Positions 1 to 5,859 of a stretch of 8,287 nucleotides of DNA are shown here, piece after piece. The stretch is from positions 2,833 through 11,119 of the forward strand of contig DOWG01000026.1 of NCBI GenBank assembly GCA_003519685.1, written 5' to 3'. Each line of letters starts with the position of its first letter. Within the stretch, counting starts at the first letter, position 1. Made by a program: the position numbers and the translations under genes. This DNA is from Lachnospiraceae bacterium. GTDB taxonomy: Bacteria > Bacillota > Clostridia > Lachnospirales > Lachnospiraceae. The notes under the pieces were generated by a model. It was not told where the DNA came from. It did no database searches and was given only the letters and a program-made list of their open reading frames with translations.

Positions 1-689
1 TGCAGAGAGCCTACGATCAGATCATTCACGATGTCTGCATCAATAATCTTCCGGTTGTATTTGCAATCGACCGGGCCGGTATATCGGGAAGGGATGGCAA
101 AACACATCAGGGTATTTTTGATCTATCCTTCCTGTCTCATATTCCAAATCTTGTAGTCATGGCACCGAAGAACCAGTATGAACTGGAGGATATGCTTGGA
201 TATGCGATCGCCTATCCGGGACCGGTTGCAATCCGTTATCCGAAGGGAGATGCTTATAAGGGATTAGGAGAGTTCCGGGCTCCGATACAGTATGGAAAAA
301 GCGAAATGATATATGAAGGTGAGGATATCGCGATTCTTGCAGTCGGAAGTATGGTAAAGATCGGCGAGGAAATCGCAGAGCATCTGCTGGAAAAAGGGAG
401 GAAGATTACCCTGGTAAATGCCAGATTCGTATCTCCGCTGGATAAAGATATGCTGGAACGCCTGGCAGAGCAGCATTCGGTGCTTCTTACCCTGGAGGAG
501 AATGTCAGGGATGGCGGCTACGGTCAGAAGGTTTCGGATTATCTTTGTGATAAGCAGAAAAAGGTCCGGCATATCAACATCTCGCTCCCGAATGAATTTA
601 TAGAGCATGGGGGAGTGGGAGAACTGCAGCATAGATATGGAATTGATTCGGAAGGTATCCTTAAGAGGATGGAAGAGCTTGGTATATAA
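1..689 (+). CDS. dxs: 1-deoxy-D-xylulose-5-phosphate synthase, C-terminal part (5' end outside window)
   Basis: The protein is open from the window's first bases; the first complete codon is at position 3, and the start lies upstream. Dxs condenses pyruvate with glyceraldehyde 3-phosphate, using thiamine diphosphate, to make DXP, the first intermediate of the MEP isoprenoid pathway in the cytoplasm. About 228 residues are visible of a family usually near 620. They begin QRAYDQIIHDVC and continue through the family motif DRAGISGRDGKTHQGIFDLS in the pyrimidine-binding domain, then AIRYPKGDAY. The transketolase C-terminal domain follows, with RFVSPLDKDML and LTLEENVRDGGYGQKV. The frame ends in TAA at 687-689. 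tlyA follows after 118 nt, as in the common Firmicute xse-ispA-dxs-tlyA cluster. No damage is seen in the visible part. The family call is secure. Confidence 0.96.
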   Translation, partial: QRAYDQIIHDVCINNLPVVFAIDRAGISGRDGKTHQGIFDLSFLSHIPNLVVMAPKNQYELEDMLGYAIAYPGPVAIRYPKGDAYKGLGEFRAPIQYGKSEMIYEGEDIAILAVGSMVKIGEEIAEHLLEKGRKITLVNARFVSPLDKDMLERLAEQHSVLLTLEENVRDGGYGQKVSDYLCDKQKKVRHINISLPNEFIEHGGVGELQHRYGIDSEGILKRMEELGI

Positions 690-729
690 AGGGACGTGAA
701 GTAAAGCTGCGTAGGAAATTATTGAGGTT

Positions 730-756
730 AGCGTGAAGGAAAAACATCTTCACGCT
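730..756 (+). repeat. intercistronic hairpin between dxs and tlyA
   Basis: A perfect 9-bp inverted repeat, AGCGTGAAG (730-738) and CTTCACGCT (748-756), with a 9-nt A-rich loop. No T-run follows, so it does not look like an intrinsic terminator. A shorter stem, TGCGT/ACGCA (776-780 and 788-792), sits just ahead of the tlyA ribosome binding site. Together they could process, stabilise or weakly uncouple the dxs-tlyA message; that role is inference. Confidence 0.5.
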
Positions 757-807
757 GCATCCACAAACTCCATTATGCGTAAAAAACACGCAGGAACGAG
801 GTAAAAA

Positions 808-1650
808 ATGAAGGAAAGATTAGATGTTCTATTGGTTAACCGTAATCTGGCGGAATCCAGGGAGAAGGCAAAGGCAATTATCATGTCCGGGGATGTATTT
901 GTAAACGGGCAGAGAGAGGATAAGGCCGGAAGTGCTTTTCGCGAGGATGTGCAGATTGAAATAAAGGGGTCGCCTCTAAAGTATGTCAGCAGAGGCGGTC
1001 TGAAGCTGGAGAAAGCCATAGATGGGTATCGGATTTCTTTGGATGGAAAGATATGTATGGATGTCGGGTCCTCTACCGGCGGCTTTACGGACTGCATGCT
1101 GCAGAATGGTGCCGCGAAGGTATATGCTGTCGATGTCGGAACGAATCAGCTTGCCTGGAAGCTGCGGCAGGATGAGCGGGTGATATCCATGGAGAAAACC
1201 AACATCCGTTATCTGACGCCGGAGCAGATCGAAGATACGATCGCATTTGCATCGATTGATGTGGCTTTTATTTCTTTGACCAAAGTTTTGCTGCCGGTTA
1301 GAAACCTATTAGATACGGAGGGTGAGGTAGTCTGCCTGGTTAAGCCTCAGTTTGAGGCGGGCAGAGAGCAGGTCGGCAAAAAAGGGGTGGTCCGGGATCC
1401 GAAGGTTCATATCGAAGTTATCACGCAGGTAGTCAGCTATGCGGTTTCCATTGGATTTGACTGCCTGGATCTGGACTTTTCTCCGATCCGGGGACCGGAG
1501 GGCAATATTGAATATTTATTATACCTGAAAAAGTATTTGCACTTCGATGAGAACGAGGAACCTATTGCCGGAATACCGATCGAAGAAGCCAAAATAAATC
1601 GTACGGTAGAAGAAGCCCATAGACATTTTTTGGAGGATGCTGGAAAGTAA
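808..1650 (+). CDS. tlyA: TlyA family rRNA (cytidine-2'-O)-methyltransferase
   Basis: A 280-aa cytoplasmic protein of normal length for TlyA/hemolysin A family enzymes, which in characterised members 2'-O-methylate cytidines of 16S and/or 23S rRNA using S-adenosylmethionine. Residues 1 to about 60 form an S4 RNA-binding domain (KERLDVLLVNRNLAESREKA). The FtsJ-like Rossmann methyltransferase domain follows, with SAM motif I MDVGSSTGGFTDCML near residue 94. The family's K-D-K-E type catalytic set is matched by the Lys of RGGLKLEKA, the Asp of SIDVAFISLTKVLLPV, the Lys of CLVKPQFEAGREQVGKKGVV and the Glu of GPEGNIEYLLYL. The ATG start has GAGGT about 6 nt upstream. The historical hemolysin label is not supported by anything here. 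Whether it modifies one or both rRNAs cannot be told from sequence alone. Confidence 0.94.
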   Translation: MKERLDVLLVNRNLAESREKAKAIIMSGDVFVNGQREDKAGSAFREDVQIEIKGSPLKYVSRGGLKLEKAIDGYRISLDGKICMDVGSSTGGFTDCMLQNGAAKVYAVDVGTNQLAWKLRQDERVISMEKTNIRYLTPEQIEDTIAFASIDVAFISLTKVLLPVRNLLDTEGEVVCLVKPQFEAGREQVGKKGVVRDPKVHIEVITQVVSYAVSIGFDCLDLDFSPIRGPEGNIEYLLYLKKYLHFDENEEPIAGIPIEEAKINRTVEEAHRHFLEDAGK

Positions 1651-1777
1651 ACCAGGCTTTTACTATTATTGCATAATTATTCTGACAAAGTATCATATTA
1701 TGCTTAAATATAAGCAAGATGTCTTGAAATTAATGGAATTCTATGATAAACTTAGACAGTGTGTGAAGATTTCATAG

Positions 1778-1840
1778 GATACACAGTGCAATTGATACAC
1801 AGTGCAATGATACACTATACAATGATATACAGTGCAATTT
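1778..1840 (+). repeat. four tandem 15-17 bp repeats ahead of nadK
   Basis: Four head-to-tail units close to GATACACAGTGCAAT lie at 1778-1793, 1794-1808, 1809-1823 and 1824-1840. Units 1 and 2 are near identical, unit 3 reads GATACACTATACAAT, and unit 4 reads GATATACAGTGCAATTT. They end right before the GGGAG ribosome binding site of nadK. The arrangement could arise by replication slippage or form a protein-binding array; no function can be assigned. Confidence 0.85.
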
Positions 1841-1858
1841 GGGAGAGTAGTTGACAGA

Positions 1859-2728
1859 ATGAATCGTTTTTTAATAATAACCAATACAGAGAAAGATAAT
1901 GATTTATCCTTAACAAGGAAGATCGAATCTTATATTCACAAAGCTGGAAAACAGGCAACTTTATTCCGGATATCTTCGATTCTGGAAAGAACTATTCCGC
2001 AGGATATTCCGGAAGATATCGAATGTGCAATTGTATTAGGTGGTGACGGCACAATTATTAAGACCGCCAATGATTTGATAACCTATGATATCCCGATCCT
2101 TGGAGTTAATCTGGGTACGATCGGTTTTCTTGCTGAAATTGAGGAGCATCATATTGCGGAGGCACTGGATTGCTTGTTTCAGGATGATTATCATGTGGAA
2201 AGCCGTTTGATGATAAACGGTGAAGTGAAATACAGTAATTCGGATTCCATAAAAACGACGGAAAATACCGACAATGCACTCAATGACATTGTCATTACAA
2301 GGAAAGGCTTATCCCGAATTATAAGTCTTAGAATTTATGTGAATGATCAGCTTGTTGACAATTTCCGCGGAGACGGTGTTATTATTTCTACACCAACGGG
2401 TTCCACCGCATATAACTTATCTGCCGGAGGTCCGATCGTAATATCGCAGGCAAATGTCATGGTGATTACTCCGATCTGCCCGCATTCCCTCAGCCCGAGA
2501 AGCCTTGTTGTATCTGCGGAGGATACGGTTAAGGTGGTCGTTGGAAAAAGTAAAAAGACGCAGGATGCGGAAGCAATTGCTTCTTTTGATGGAAATAAAG
2601 AGATTGAACTCGGTACGGATGACGTCATTTATATAAAGAAGGCTCAGTACGATACGAAATTGATTCAATTGAATCATACCGGTATTTACGAAATCCTTCA
2701 GTCAAAATTAAGCAATAAAGTGATTTGA
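1859..2728 (+). CDS. nadK: NAD kinase (ATP/polyphosphate NAD kinase family)
   Basis: NadK phosphorylates NAD to NADP in the cytoplasm, supplying NADPH for biosynthesis. From ATG 1859 the product has 289 aa, typical for Firmicute NadK. It carries the phosphate-binding motif LGGDGTIIKTA (GGDGT at residues 61-65), then GVNLGTIGFLAEI, NALNDIVITRKG (the usual NE motif reads ND) and FRGDGVIISTPTGSTAYNLSAGGPI near residues 169-193. The frame stays open upstream to a GTG at 1832, but that codon lies inside the last tandem repeat and has no ribosome binding site. ATG 1859 gives the family-like N-terminus MNRFLIITNTEKD, with GGGAG at 1841-1845, a rather long 13-nt spacing. argR follows within about 30 nt and is probably cotranscribed. 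Family call secure; start moderately sure. Confidence 0.95.
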   Translation: MNRFLIITNTEKDNDLSLTRKIESYIHKAGKQATLFRISSILERTIPQDIPEDIECAIVLGGDGTIIKTANDLITYDIPILGVNLGTIGFLAEIEEHHIAEALDCLFQDDYHVESRLMINGEVKYSNSDSIKTTENTDNALNDIVITRKGLSRIISLRIYVNDQLVDNFRGDGVIISTPTGSTAYNLSAGGPIVISQANVMVITPICPHSLSPRSLVVSAEDTVKVVVGKSKKTQDAEAIASFDGNKEIELGTDDVIYIKKAQYDTKLIQLNHTGIYEILQSKLSNKVI

Positions 2729-2762
2729 GAATGAAAAAAATTGGAAAGGCACTGGTGTGAGT

Positions 2763-3221
2763 ATGAAAATCAGCAGGCAGGCTAAGATTATCGAATTAAT
2801 CAATAAATATGATATTGAGACGCAGGAAGAGCTGGCAGAACGTTTGATGCGGGACGGATACAATGTGACGCAGGCAACGGTGTCCAGGGATATCAGAGAA
2901 CTTAAGCTTAGCAAGATCGCACTGGATGATGGAAGACAGAAATATATTGTTCTTCAGCAAACCGAACCGGGGCTGAGTGAAAAATATGCCCGTGTATTAC
3001 GGGAAGGCTTCGTTTCTATGGAAATGGCTCAGAATATCTTAGTTATAAAGACAATTTCCGGAATGGCGATGGCGGTCGCTGCAGCCTTAGATGCGCTTCA
3101 GATCAGCAGTATTGTCGGATGTATTGCCGGTGATGATACGATCATGTGTGCGATCCGGTCGAAAGAAGAAACCGTTTCCGTTATGGAGAAGCTTAGTAAG
3201 ATTATTAATACGATAGAATAA
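2763..3221 (+). CDS. argR: arginine repressor ArgR/AhrC
   Basis: A 152-aa hexameric-type transcription regulator that senses L-arginine and controls arginine biosynthesis and catabolism genes. The N-terminal winged helix domain (residues 1 to about 70) starts KISRQAKIIELINKY and has the DNA-recognition segment VTQATVSRDIRELKL (SR at 41-42). The C-terminal oligomerisation and arginine-binding domain (about 80-152) has VGCIAGDDTIMCAIRS with the Asp pair at 124-125. The start is ambiguous. ATG 2763 gives the usual family N-terminus, while in-frame GTG 2757 lies 7 nt after GGAAAGG (2743-2749) and would add two residues. The 34-nt gap to nadK suggests one operon. In many Firmicutes recN follows; here it does not. 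Confidence 0.95.
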   Translation: MKISRQAKIIELINKYDIETQEELAERLMRDGYNVTQATVSRDIRELKLSKIALDDGRQKYIVLQQTEPGLSEKYARVLREGFVSMEMAQNILVIKTISGMAMAVAAALDALQISSIVGCIAGDDTIMCAIRSKEETVSVMEKLSKIINTIE

Positions 3222-3283
3222 TGGCCGGCCCAAAAGAAATAGGAGAATAGGAAAGGTATTAACAGTTATTGGGGATATTTGAC

Positions 3284-3312
3284 TTGCTTGATAGGTAAAA
3301 CAGTGCTACAAT
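3284..3312 (+). promoter_or_regulatory. extended -10 sigma-A type promoter for yebC
   Basis: TTGCTT (3284-3289), a 17-nt spacer and TACAAT (3307-3312), with TG one base upstream of the -10 (TGCTACAAT, extended -10). It separates yebC from argR and predicts transcription starting near 3319, giving a leader of about 120 nt. An overlapping TTGACT at 3279 is too far from the -10 (22 nt) to serve as the -35. Confidence 0.72.
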
Positions 3313-3355
3313 GATAAAAGGTAAATTAAACGGATATCTAGTAAGAAGGGACAAC

Positions 3356-3415
3356 ATGGAGCCGGTAGCACCGGTGATTTTTGTTGCCATAATTTGCGTA
3401 TTCAGGCAGGAATAG
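3356..3415 (+). CDS. 19-aa hydrophobic mini-ORF in the yebC leader
   Basis: ATG 3356 to TAG 3413-3415 encodes MEPVAPVIFVAIICVFRQE. It is preceded by AGAAGGG (3344-3350) at a 5-nt spacing, as good a ribosome binding site as those of neighbouring genes. It lies wholly between the yebC promoter and the yebC ribosome binding site, so it would be translated first from the same message. Residues 6-16 are strongly hydrophobic, too short for a standard membrane helix but able to sit at a membrane. A CCGGT-AGC-ACCGG hairpin (3362-3374) followed by GATTTTTG lies inside it, so translation would compete with folding. It could be a leader peptide controlling yebC, a microprotein, or chance. I do not recognise a family. 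Confidence 0.42.
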   Translation: MEPVAPVIFVAIICVFRQE

Positions 3416-3437
3416 ATTTGGATAAGGAGATTGCAAA

Positions 3438-4166
3438 ATGTCAGGACATTCAAAATTTGCGAATATTAAACATAAGAAAGAAAAAAATGATGCGGTGAAA
3501 GGTAAGATTTTTACAAAAATGGGGCGTGAAATTGCGGTTGCCGTAAAGGAAGGCGGACCGGATCCGAATAATAACAGCACTCTAAAAGATGTTATTGCAA
3601 AAGCAAAAGCGAATAATATGCCCAATGACACCATTGACCGAAGTATTAAAAAAGCATTCGGTGATGCGAATGCGGTTAATTATGAGGCAGTTACCTATGA
3701 AGGCTATGGTCCAAGCGGAATCGCAATCATTGTAGATGCTCTTACAGATAATAAAAACAGAACGGCGGCAAACATTCGTAATGCGTTCACCAAAGGAAAC
3801 GGTAATGTCGGAACCCAAGGCTGCGTATCGTTTCAATTTGATAAAAAGGGTCAGATTCTTGTGGATAAAGAGGAATATGACGGAACGGCGGATGATTTGA
3901 TGCTGCTTGCACTTGATGCCGGTGCAGAGGACTTCGCAGAAGAGGAAGACAGTTTTGAGATTCTTACCGATCCGGAGACGTTTCGCAGTGTAAGAGAAAG
4001 TCTTGAAAAAGCCGACATTCCTATGGCACAGGCGGAGGTTACGATGCTGCCTCAGACCTGGGTGGAGCTTTCGGAGGAACAGGACATTAAAAACATGCAG
4101 AGAATTCTTGACCTTCTTGATGAGGACGATGATGTTCAGGAAGTGTACCATAACTGGGATGAGTAA
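3438..4166 (+). CDS. yebC: YebC/TACO1 family protein (translation factor or transcriptional regulator)
   Basis: A 242-aa cytoplasmic protein of the usual length for the YebC family. The N-terminus MSGHSKFANIKHKKEKNDAV is the family signature (commonly MSGHSKWANIKHKK), followed by GKIFTKMGREIAVAVKEGG, NMPNDTIDRSIKKA, YEGYGPSGIAIIVDALTDN and NRTAANIRNAFTKGNGNVG. An acidic C-terminal domain ends LLDEDDDVQEVYHNW. Family members were long annotated as transcriptional regulators (PmpR in Pseudomonas). Bacterial YebC and mitochondrial TACO1 have more recently been linked to relieving ribosome stalls at proline-rich stretches. Which activity applies here cannot be decided from sequence. The ribosome binding site AAGGAG (3424-3429) is 8 nt before ATG. 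The gene is a single transcription unit with its own promoter and terminator, separate from the argR operon. Confidence 0.95.
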   Translation: MSGHSKFANIKHKKEKNDAVKGKIFTKMGREIAVAVKEGGPDPNNNSTLKDVIAKAKANNMPNDTIDRSIKKAFGDANAVNYEAVTYEGYGPSGIAIIVDALTDNKNRTAANIRNAFTKGNGNVGTQGCVSFQFDKKGQILVDKEEYDGTADDLMLLALDAGAEDFAEEEDSFEILTDPETFRSVRESLEKADIPMAQAEVTMLPQTWVELSEEQDIKNMQRILDLLDEDDDVQEVYHNWDE

Positions 4167-4205
4167 GTTGGGACAGTAGGAATATAGTAAAATCTAATAT
4201 ACATC

Positions 4206-4254
4206 TATCCCCTGGTATATCATAACCGACAGATATGCTGGAGGGATATTTTTT
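4206..4254 (+). terminator. intrinsic terminator of yebC
   Basis: Left arm 4206-4221 (TATCCCCTGGTATATC) pairs with right arm 4232-4248 along its whole length, allowing G-U pairs and one bulged A at 4242. The loop is 10 nt. Six T residues follow directly at 4249-4254. It lies 40 nt after the yebC stop. Confidence 0.85.
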
Positions 4255-4402
4255 ACGTATTTAGAGGAAGTTCTAAAAGAGTTTTTGTTTGATTGTAAGA
4301 CGAGAAAGCTATCAGAAAGGGCTATTACAAGCTACTGAAATAATATTACATTAATAAACGCATTAAATTAATAATAGGGAAGCTTACAGCTCATTACTGC
4401 TG

Positions 4403-4444
4403 ACAAAGCTGCTGTAATTTGCTAAAAACAGCAGCTTTGTTTTT
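4403..4444 (+). terminator. strong hairpin with T-tract, second barrier downstream of yebC
   Basis: A perfect 13-bp inverted repeat, ACAAAGCTGCTGT (4403-4415) and ACAGCAGCTTTGT (4428-4440), with a 12-nt loop, followed by TTTT (4441-4444). The T-run is on the + side only, so it would stop rightward transcription before it enters the antisense of the leftward genes. It lies 11 nt beyond the stop of the leftward kinase remnant. An overlapping alternative stem, ATTAC (4393-4397) with GTAAT (4414-4418), would compete with it. Between 4255 and 4402 I see no gene; a weak promoter-like pair there could make this the end of a short RNA. Confidence 0.65.
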
Positions 4445-4455
4445 ACTCTAAATTA

Positions 4456-4710
4456 TCAGTTTTTCATGGCTATATTCCAGTAAGATATGAATTCATCAAT
4501 GCTTTGATATCGTTTATTCCGTTCCGGACGGATGGCATGCTTGGTAACATCATATAAGGATTTACCGGCATTCCACTTTTCCAAACTTTTATCACGGTCA
4601 TCCCCGAAAAACATAAATGACAGTGCACCAATTGTAAATACATTGGTAACTGCATCAACTTCTGCGCCGAATTGATATTCTTCTGGCGACATAAAGCCCA
4701 GCAACCATGC
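4456..4710 (-). pseudogene. C-terminal remnant of a Ser/Thr protein kinase-like protein
   Basis: Only about 84 codons survive, running from an in-frame stop at 4711-4713 to TGA at 4456-4458. The visible part matches the end of a kinase C-lobe. It has an APE-like motif GFMSPEEY, then the subdomain IX-like GAEVDAVTNVFTIGALSF with its conserved Asp, then the subdomain XI Arg region IRPERNKRYQSIDEFISYW. The N-lobe, the catalytic HRD and the metal-binding DFG are missing, so it cannot be an active kinase. No plausible ribosome binding site or start precedes it; the first possible start is a TTG at 4704. A palindromic repeat element (4720-4781) directly abuts the break, so insertion or rearrangement there probably removed the rest. 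The fold assignment is by motif reading and moderately sure; its inactive state is clear. Confidence 0.62.
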
Positions 4711-4719
4711 TCATAATGC

Positions 4720-4781
4720 GTTACTATTCACACCCATCATGTATATCATATTGTAGACTTTGCCCAGGTGTAAACAGTAAC
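4720..4781. repeat. 62-bp palindromic repeat element
   Basis: The ends are imperfect inverted repeats: GTTACTATTCACACC (4720-4734) and GGTGTAAACAGTAAC (4767-4781), matching at 13 of 15 positions. A near copy of the left arm with its flank (GTTACTGTTCACACC, then CATGTAT) recurs at 8217-8240 after the MATE gene, so this is a dispersed element and not a gene-specific terminator. It lies between the DUF3021 stop (4797) and the kinase remnant, and may also end the leftward operon's transcript. It is too small to encode a transposase; a REP-like or MITE-like sequence is the best description. Confidence 0.68.
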
Positions 4782-4796
4782 CATTATGCATACTGC

Positions 4797-5261
4797 CTAT
4801 TTGCCTAAATTGTTTTTTTCTACCTTCTCGTTCATCTGCTGGATACGCTTCTTCATAGCGGAATACTGGGATAACCAGATAATAAGGTAAATGGCAAAGA
4901 AGATACTGAAATAAAGCAGGATGCCGGAAACGCTGTGCTTCATCCAGTACATAAAATACGCAATAGGGAATGTAGAAATTGAGCAAACGATCAGATGTGT
5001 AACCGTCTGACGAAGAAGGCTCCAGTTTTCCTTTTCCCAGATCACTGACGCGCCGCCCCATGCAGCTCCGTAAATAAGAGAGCATACCGCTTGTAAAAGT
5101 ACGGCATTCATTTCATTACCGCAATCTGTGATCAGTTTCGGCACGACAGGATAATAAACTCCGTCGCCGACGGTAAGCGAAATGATAATTGTAACTATTG
5201 TGCCGATGGCAAGGCCAATTGGCGCGCCTAACAGACAGCGCAAAAGAACTTTCTTTTTCAT
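4797..5261 (-). CDS. DUF3021 family membrane protein
   Basis: A 154-aa integral membrane protein with four predicted helices (about residues 9-31, 52-74, 86-107 and 111-132) and a charged, likely cytoplasmic tail SAMKKRIQQMNEKVEKNN. Size, four-helix layout, the helix-3 segment TVTHLIVCSISTFPIAYFMYW, and position behind a LytTR gene fit DUF3021. The frame extends upstream to 5321, but ATG 5261 gives MKKKVLLRCLLGAPIGLAIG and has GAGGTGA 6 nt before it. That site overlaps the TGA of the LytTR gene, so the two are translationally adjacent, with 10 nt between them. In LytTR regulatory systems, such as streptococcal HdrRM and BrsRM, a membrane partner inhibits the LytTR regulator. By analogy this protein may sense a membrane signal and restrain its partner; that is inference. 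Confidence 0.82.
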   Translation of the reverse strand: MKKKVLLRCLLGAPIGLAIGTIVTIIISLTVGDGVYYPVVPKLITDCGNEMNAVLLQAVCSLIYGAAWGGASVIWEKENWSLLRQTVTHLIVCSISTFPIAYFMYWMKHSVSGILLYFSIFFAIYLIIWLSQYSAMKKRIQQMNEKVEKNNLGK

Positions 5262-5271
5262 AATAATCACC

Positions 5272-5712
5272 TCATATTCCCAATACTTGTTTGATTTTGG
5301 CGACATATCGCCTTGAAACATAAGTAACCGTGCTGTTTGATAAGGTAACGCAAATCGTTCCAGTAAAGCTCAGATCAAAGTTTTTGACCTTTTTGAGATT
5401 GATAATTTCAGAATTTGAAATCCGAACAAAACTGTTTTTGTCAAGTCTGTCTTCCAGTTCATACAACCGCAGACGCAGTGTATATTCCCCGCATCCAGTA
5501 ATAGCAAAGATTTTTCCTGCGGCAGCATAGATGCGGATAATATCCGCCTGTTCCAGAATCTCAAGCGTATTTTCGCGGAAGCCAGCCAACATCTGCGGTG
5601 ATTCCTCAGAAAGCTTTTTGACGATGGTGTTTATCTCGTCCGTCATCTTATTGGTTAGGACAATGATTTTGGGTTCCGTGCATGAACTGTCAATTTTGAT
5701 TTCGATTTGCAT
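5272..5712 (-). CDS. LytTR-domain DNA-binding regulator
   Basis: A 146-aa stand-alone LytTR transcription regulator. The C-terminal LytTR domain (about residues 48-146) shows IIRIYAAAGKIFAITGCGEY, then LRLRLYELEDRLDKNSFVRISNS, then IINLKKVKNFD and the final TYVSRRYVAKIKQVLGI. About 45 residues precede it; no phosphoacceptor receiver domain is present, so it is not a classical two-component response regulator. The ATG start has a near-perfect ribosome binding site, GGGAGGTGA, 4 nt upstream. It is the first gene of a leftward operon with the DUF3021 membrane protein, whose start lies 10 nt past this stop. Such pairs commonly regulate their own operon, and repeats upstream of the promoter may be binding sites. 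Targets elsewhere are unknown. Confidence 0.88.
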   Translation of the reverse strand: MQIEIKIDSSCTEPKIIVLTNKMTDEINTIVKKLSEESPQMLAGFRENTLEILEQADIIRIYAAAGKIFAITGCGEYTLRLRLYELEDRLDKNSFVRISNSEIINLKKVKNFDLSFTGTICVTLSNSTVTYVSRRYVAKIKQVLGI

Positions 5713-5737
5713 CTTATCACCTCCCTGCTATGGTTAC

Positions 5738-5766
5738 AGTATATGGAATATGGATTTATGTTTCTA
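5738..5766 (-). promoter_or_regulatory. probable promoter of the LytTR-DUF3021 operon
   Basis: Reading leftward: TAGAAA (5766-5761), a 17-nt spacer and TATACT (5743-5738), about 16 nt before the ribosome binding site. The -35 matches 4 of 6 and the -10 matches 5 of 6. A weak -35 with repeats just upstream would suit an activator-dependent promoter. A TTGAAA at 5777-5772 has no good -10 at normal spacing. Confidence 0.42.
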
Positions 5767-5780
5767 CTGATTTTCAATAG

Positions 5781-5859
5781 TTGGTCGTTTGTTGGCCATA
5801 GGCGGTAGAATATAAAAACAGTGAAATAGTTAATGTGGTTTTTTAACTTGACCATAGGC
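5781..5859. promoter_or_regulatory. repeated TTGRYC motifs, candidate LytTR operators
   Basis: On the + strand, TTGGTC (5781-5786) and TTGGCC (5792-5797) start 11 bp apart, about one helical turn. A longer match, TTGGCCATAGGC (5792-5803), is repeated as TTGACCATAGGC (5848-5859), 11 of 12 identical and 56 bp away. The pair nearest the gene lies just upstream of the predicted -35. LytTR proteins typically bind short direct repeats on one face of the helix, so self-regulation is plausible but unproven. Confidence 0.4.

Noticed and set aside
1646..1664. Short AGTAAA/TTTACT inverted repeat at the tlyA stop as a terminator
   Set aside because: Only 6 bp of AT-rich stem and no proper T-tract; too weak to call.
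1669..1696. Possible nadK promoter, TTGCAT then TATCAT with 16-nt spacing
   Set aside because: The -35 matches only 3 of 6 and the region is AT-rich, where such pairs arise by chance. Readthrough from tlyA is equally likely.
1778..1840. Tandem repeats considered as a CRISPR array
   Set aside because: The units are 15-17 bp and adjoin directly with no unique spacers; no cas genes are present.
1851..1856. TTGACA just before the nadK ATG as a -35 box
   Set aside because: A start from it would fall inside the nadK coding region, and no -10 follows at proper spacing.
2731..2760. 9-codon ORF MKKIGKALV between nadK and argR
   Set aside because: It has no good ribosome binding site, and its Lys/Ile content simply reflects the A-rich spacer; it overlaps the argR start region.
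3582..4151. 189-aa leftward open frame antisense to yebC
   Set aside because: It lies wholly inside yebC, has unnatural composition (many Cys, Phe, Ile) and no ribosome binding site.
4711..5085. 124-aa leftward open frame overlapping the DUF3021 gene
   Set aside because: It is a shadow of the DUF3021 gene in another frame; its last 26 or so codons are only a translation of the palindromic element. It has no ribosome binding site.
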